From assembly GCF_016909185.1 (NCBI RefSeq), contig NZ_JAFBFH010000020.1, forward strand, positions 1 to 64,000: DNA of 64,000 nucleotides, in the 5' to 3' direction. Positions 62,924 through 64,000 of this stretch are shown here, one piece after another (positions within the stretch are counted from its first letter, which is position 1; the number at the start of each line of letters is the position of its first letter). Source of the DNA: Siminovitchia thermophila (GTDB lineage Bacteria; Bacillota; Bacilli; Bacillales; Bacillaceae_C). The notes under the pieces are model-generated. The model searched no databases. It worked only from the letters and a program-made list of their open reading frames with translations, and had not been told where the DNA came from. The translations under genes were made by a program, and so were the position numbers.

Positions 62924-63024
62924 TTCACCACTCCTCATTCATAGGAAGTTGTGCACTCGTGTAGTTGGTTTCAGTTTATTAGAGATGGAGATTGTTCTAT
63001 TCCCTTTTTCTTTCAAGAACTTTC

Positions 63025-63053
63025 TTACAATGTCGAGAACAGTTTTGTACAAT
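63025..63053 (+). promoter_or_regulatory. Possible sigma-A promoter
   Basis: TTACAA (63025-63030), 17 bases, TACAAT (63048-63053). It lies 128 bases before the DinB-like gene, a rather long leader. Confidence 0.4.
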
Positions 63054-63181
63054 GTAAGTAGCTTCCGGTAGTATTCTGAATATTTTTGGCGGCTGATTGA
63101 AAGGCTGTCCACAAACGGTCTCCTTTGCTAGGGCGAACGAAGTTAAAGCCGGTATGGATAGCAATTGTGGGAGGGAACAGA

Positions 63182-63721
63182 ATGAATCTCGGATCGGAGT
63201 ATTTAAGAATTGTAAAGAAGAGGTTTCAACATATAAAACAACTCGGGGATAAGACTATGGAACAATTATCAGAAGAGGACATTCATTGGAGGTTGAATCA
63301 AGAATCAAACAACATCGCCATGATTGTAAAACATCTTAGCGGCAACATGATGTCGAGATGGACCGACTTTTTGGAGTCGGATGGGGAGAAGCCATATCGG
63401 AAGCGCGAGGAAGAATTCATTGATGACATCCCGACAAAAACAAAACTGGAAAAGATGTGGGAAAAAGGGTGGGATGCCCTGTTTCATGCTTTAGACCAAT
63501 TAAAGGAAGAAGAGTTGTTAAGGCAAGTGTTGATTCGCGGTGAAAGCCATACGGCGATAGAAGCGATTGAAAGGCAATTGGCCCATTACGCTTATCATAT
63601 TGGCCAGATCGTTTATATCGGGAAGCAAATCAAGAATGAAGATTGGAGCAGTTTGAGTATCCCTAGAGGAAGGTCAGAAGAATACTTACAGCAAATGTTA
63701 CAAAAACATCAACAAAAATAG
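63182..63721 (+). CDS. DinB-like / DUF1572 family protein
   Basis: A 179-residue, four-helix protein with histidines placed as in the DinB/YfiT metal site (VKHLSGNM, then HYAYHIGQIVYIGK). It may be a thiol-dependent or metal-dependent enzyme; the family's reactions are mostly unknown. The ATG at 63182 follows GGGAGGGAACAGA. Confidence 0.82.
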   Translation: MNLGSEYLRIVKKRFQHIKQLGDKTMEQLSEEDIHWRLNQESNNIAMIVKHLSGNMMSRWTDFLESDGEKPYRKREEEFIDDIPTKTKLEKMWEKGWDALFHALDQLKEEELLRQVLIRGESHTAIEAIERQLAHYAYHIGQIVYIGKQIKNEDWSSLSIPRGRSEEYLQQMLQKHQQK

Positions 63722-63730
63722 TCTTGAGGG

Positions 63731-63883
63731 TTGAGGGAGAGCGCGGAGTTAGAAGCTATTAAAATATTTCACTATGCAAATGCATTATTTTTTGCTAGCG
63801 CCCTGATTGGCATTTACACAATCGCTTCTACTCATTTCATCGCAATTATTATTAAGCGCGGCTACGAAGAAGAGTTGATGTGA
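63731..63883 (+). CDS. Possible 50-residue membrane peptide
   Basis: A TTG-initiated frame with one hydrophobic span (LFFASALIGIYTIASTHFI) and a charged end KRGYEEELM. There is no clear ribosome binding site, so it could be the remnant of a larger gene. Beyond 63884 nothing was recognised. Confidence 0.3.
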   Translation: MRESAELEAIKIFHYANALFFASALIGIYTIASTHFIAIIIKRGYEEELM

Positions 63884-64000
63884 CTTATCGCAGTGCTTTG
63901 AACTCACTCAGAAACGAGGAGAGGAAGGGGAGAGTTGGCGGTAAGCGGTAGCGCCAGTTTATTGCGTGGAATATTTTTATGGGCAAATTGTGTGGAAACC

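Overview
The window reads as the chromosome of a Gram-positive, spore-forming, Bacillaceae-like bacterium. The support is: AGGAGG-type ribosome binding sites with frequent TTG and GTG starts, a YaaH-type spore cortex hydrolase, a pspA-ydjG-ydjH-ydjI operon in the Bacillus subtilis order, a VanRS/VanY set, CcpA-type cre and PhoP-type Pho box sequences, and C-P lyase genes. No rRNA, tRNA, CRISPR array or complete insertion sequence was seen. Species-level identity is not claimed.

Layout. (a) 1-4.6 kb, minus strand: a sigma-54 activator, its terminator, a -24/-12 promoter and an operon of acetoacetate decarboxylase-like protein, a 36-residue membrane peptide, a sodium:solute symporter and a second decarboxylase-like gene broken by a one-base frameshift. 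(b) 5.2-17.2 kb, plus strand: phnF, then phnGHIJKM, a hexapeptide transferase, phnL and a PHP-family phosphodiesterase, then the phosphonate ABC transporter phnDCEE. Pho-box-like repeats with an 11-bp period precede phnG and phnD, so the set is probably induced by phosphate starvation. (c) 18.1-31.7 kb, plus strand: a Tad/Flp pilus-type secretion locus (CpaB, CpaE/TadZ, CpaF, TadB, TadC, Flp-like pilin, TadE-like, TadG-like). It also holds a von Willebrand lipoprotein, a secreted protein with two kinds of tryptophan repeat, a tandem triplication of an unrecognised 265-residue protein and a polytopic membrane protein. This is the least explained part of the window. (d) 32-36.5 kb: a PfpI protein under a CsoR/CstR-like operator, a MerR regulator with a GAP-family membrane protein, a DUF4097-like lipoprotein and a methyltransferase. 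(e) 36.8-45.4 kb: vanR-vanS-vanY without vanHAX, a YtcJ-like amidohydrolase and the psp/ydjGHI envelope-stress operon. (f) 46.1-52.5 kb, minus strand: a DeoR regulator, an EutH-like transporter and a glycerol-kinase-like enzyme that lacks the usual substrate arginine, followed by a second unit of GlpA-like flavoprotein, a small FAD protein and a CoxG-like protein. This looks like a catabolic route for an unidentified alcohol. (g) 53-57 kb: an RpiR regulator, a GNAT acyltransferase, an N-succinylamino acid racemase and a YkvI-like permease, which fits D-amino acid conversion. (h) 57.1-64 kb: YaaH, an OsmC/AbgT pair, an HpaB-type hydroxylase and a DinB-like protein.

Three dispersed repeat families lie between genes: a roughly 150-bp element that can form two hairpins (four copies, one tandem pair), a roughly 130-bp IS-end-bounded element carrying a terminator hairpin (three copies), and one array of degenerate 20-bp repeats. 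All statements come from reading the sequence; no homology search was run.
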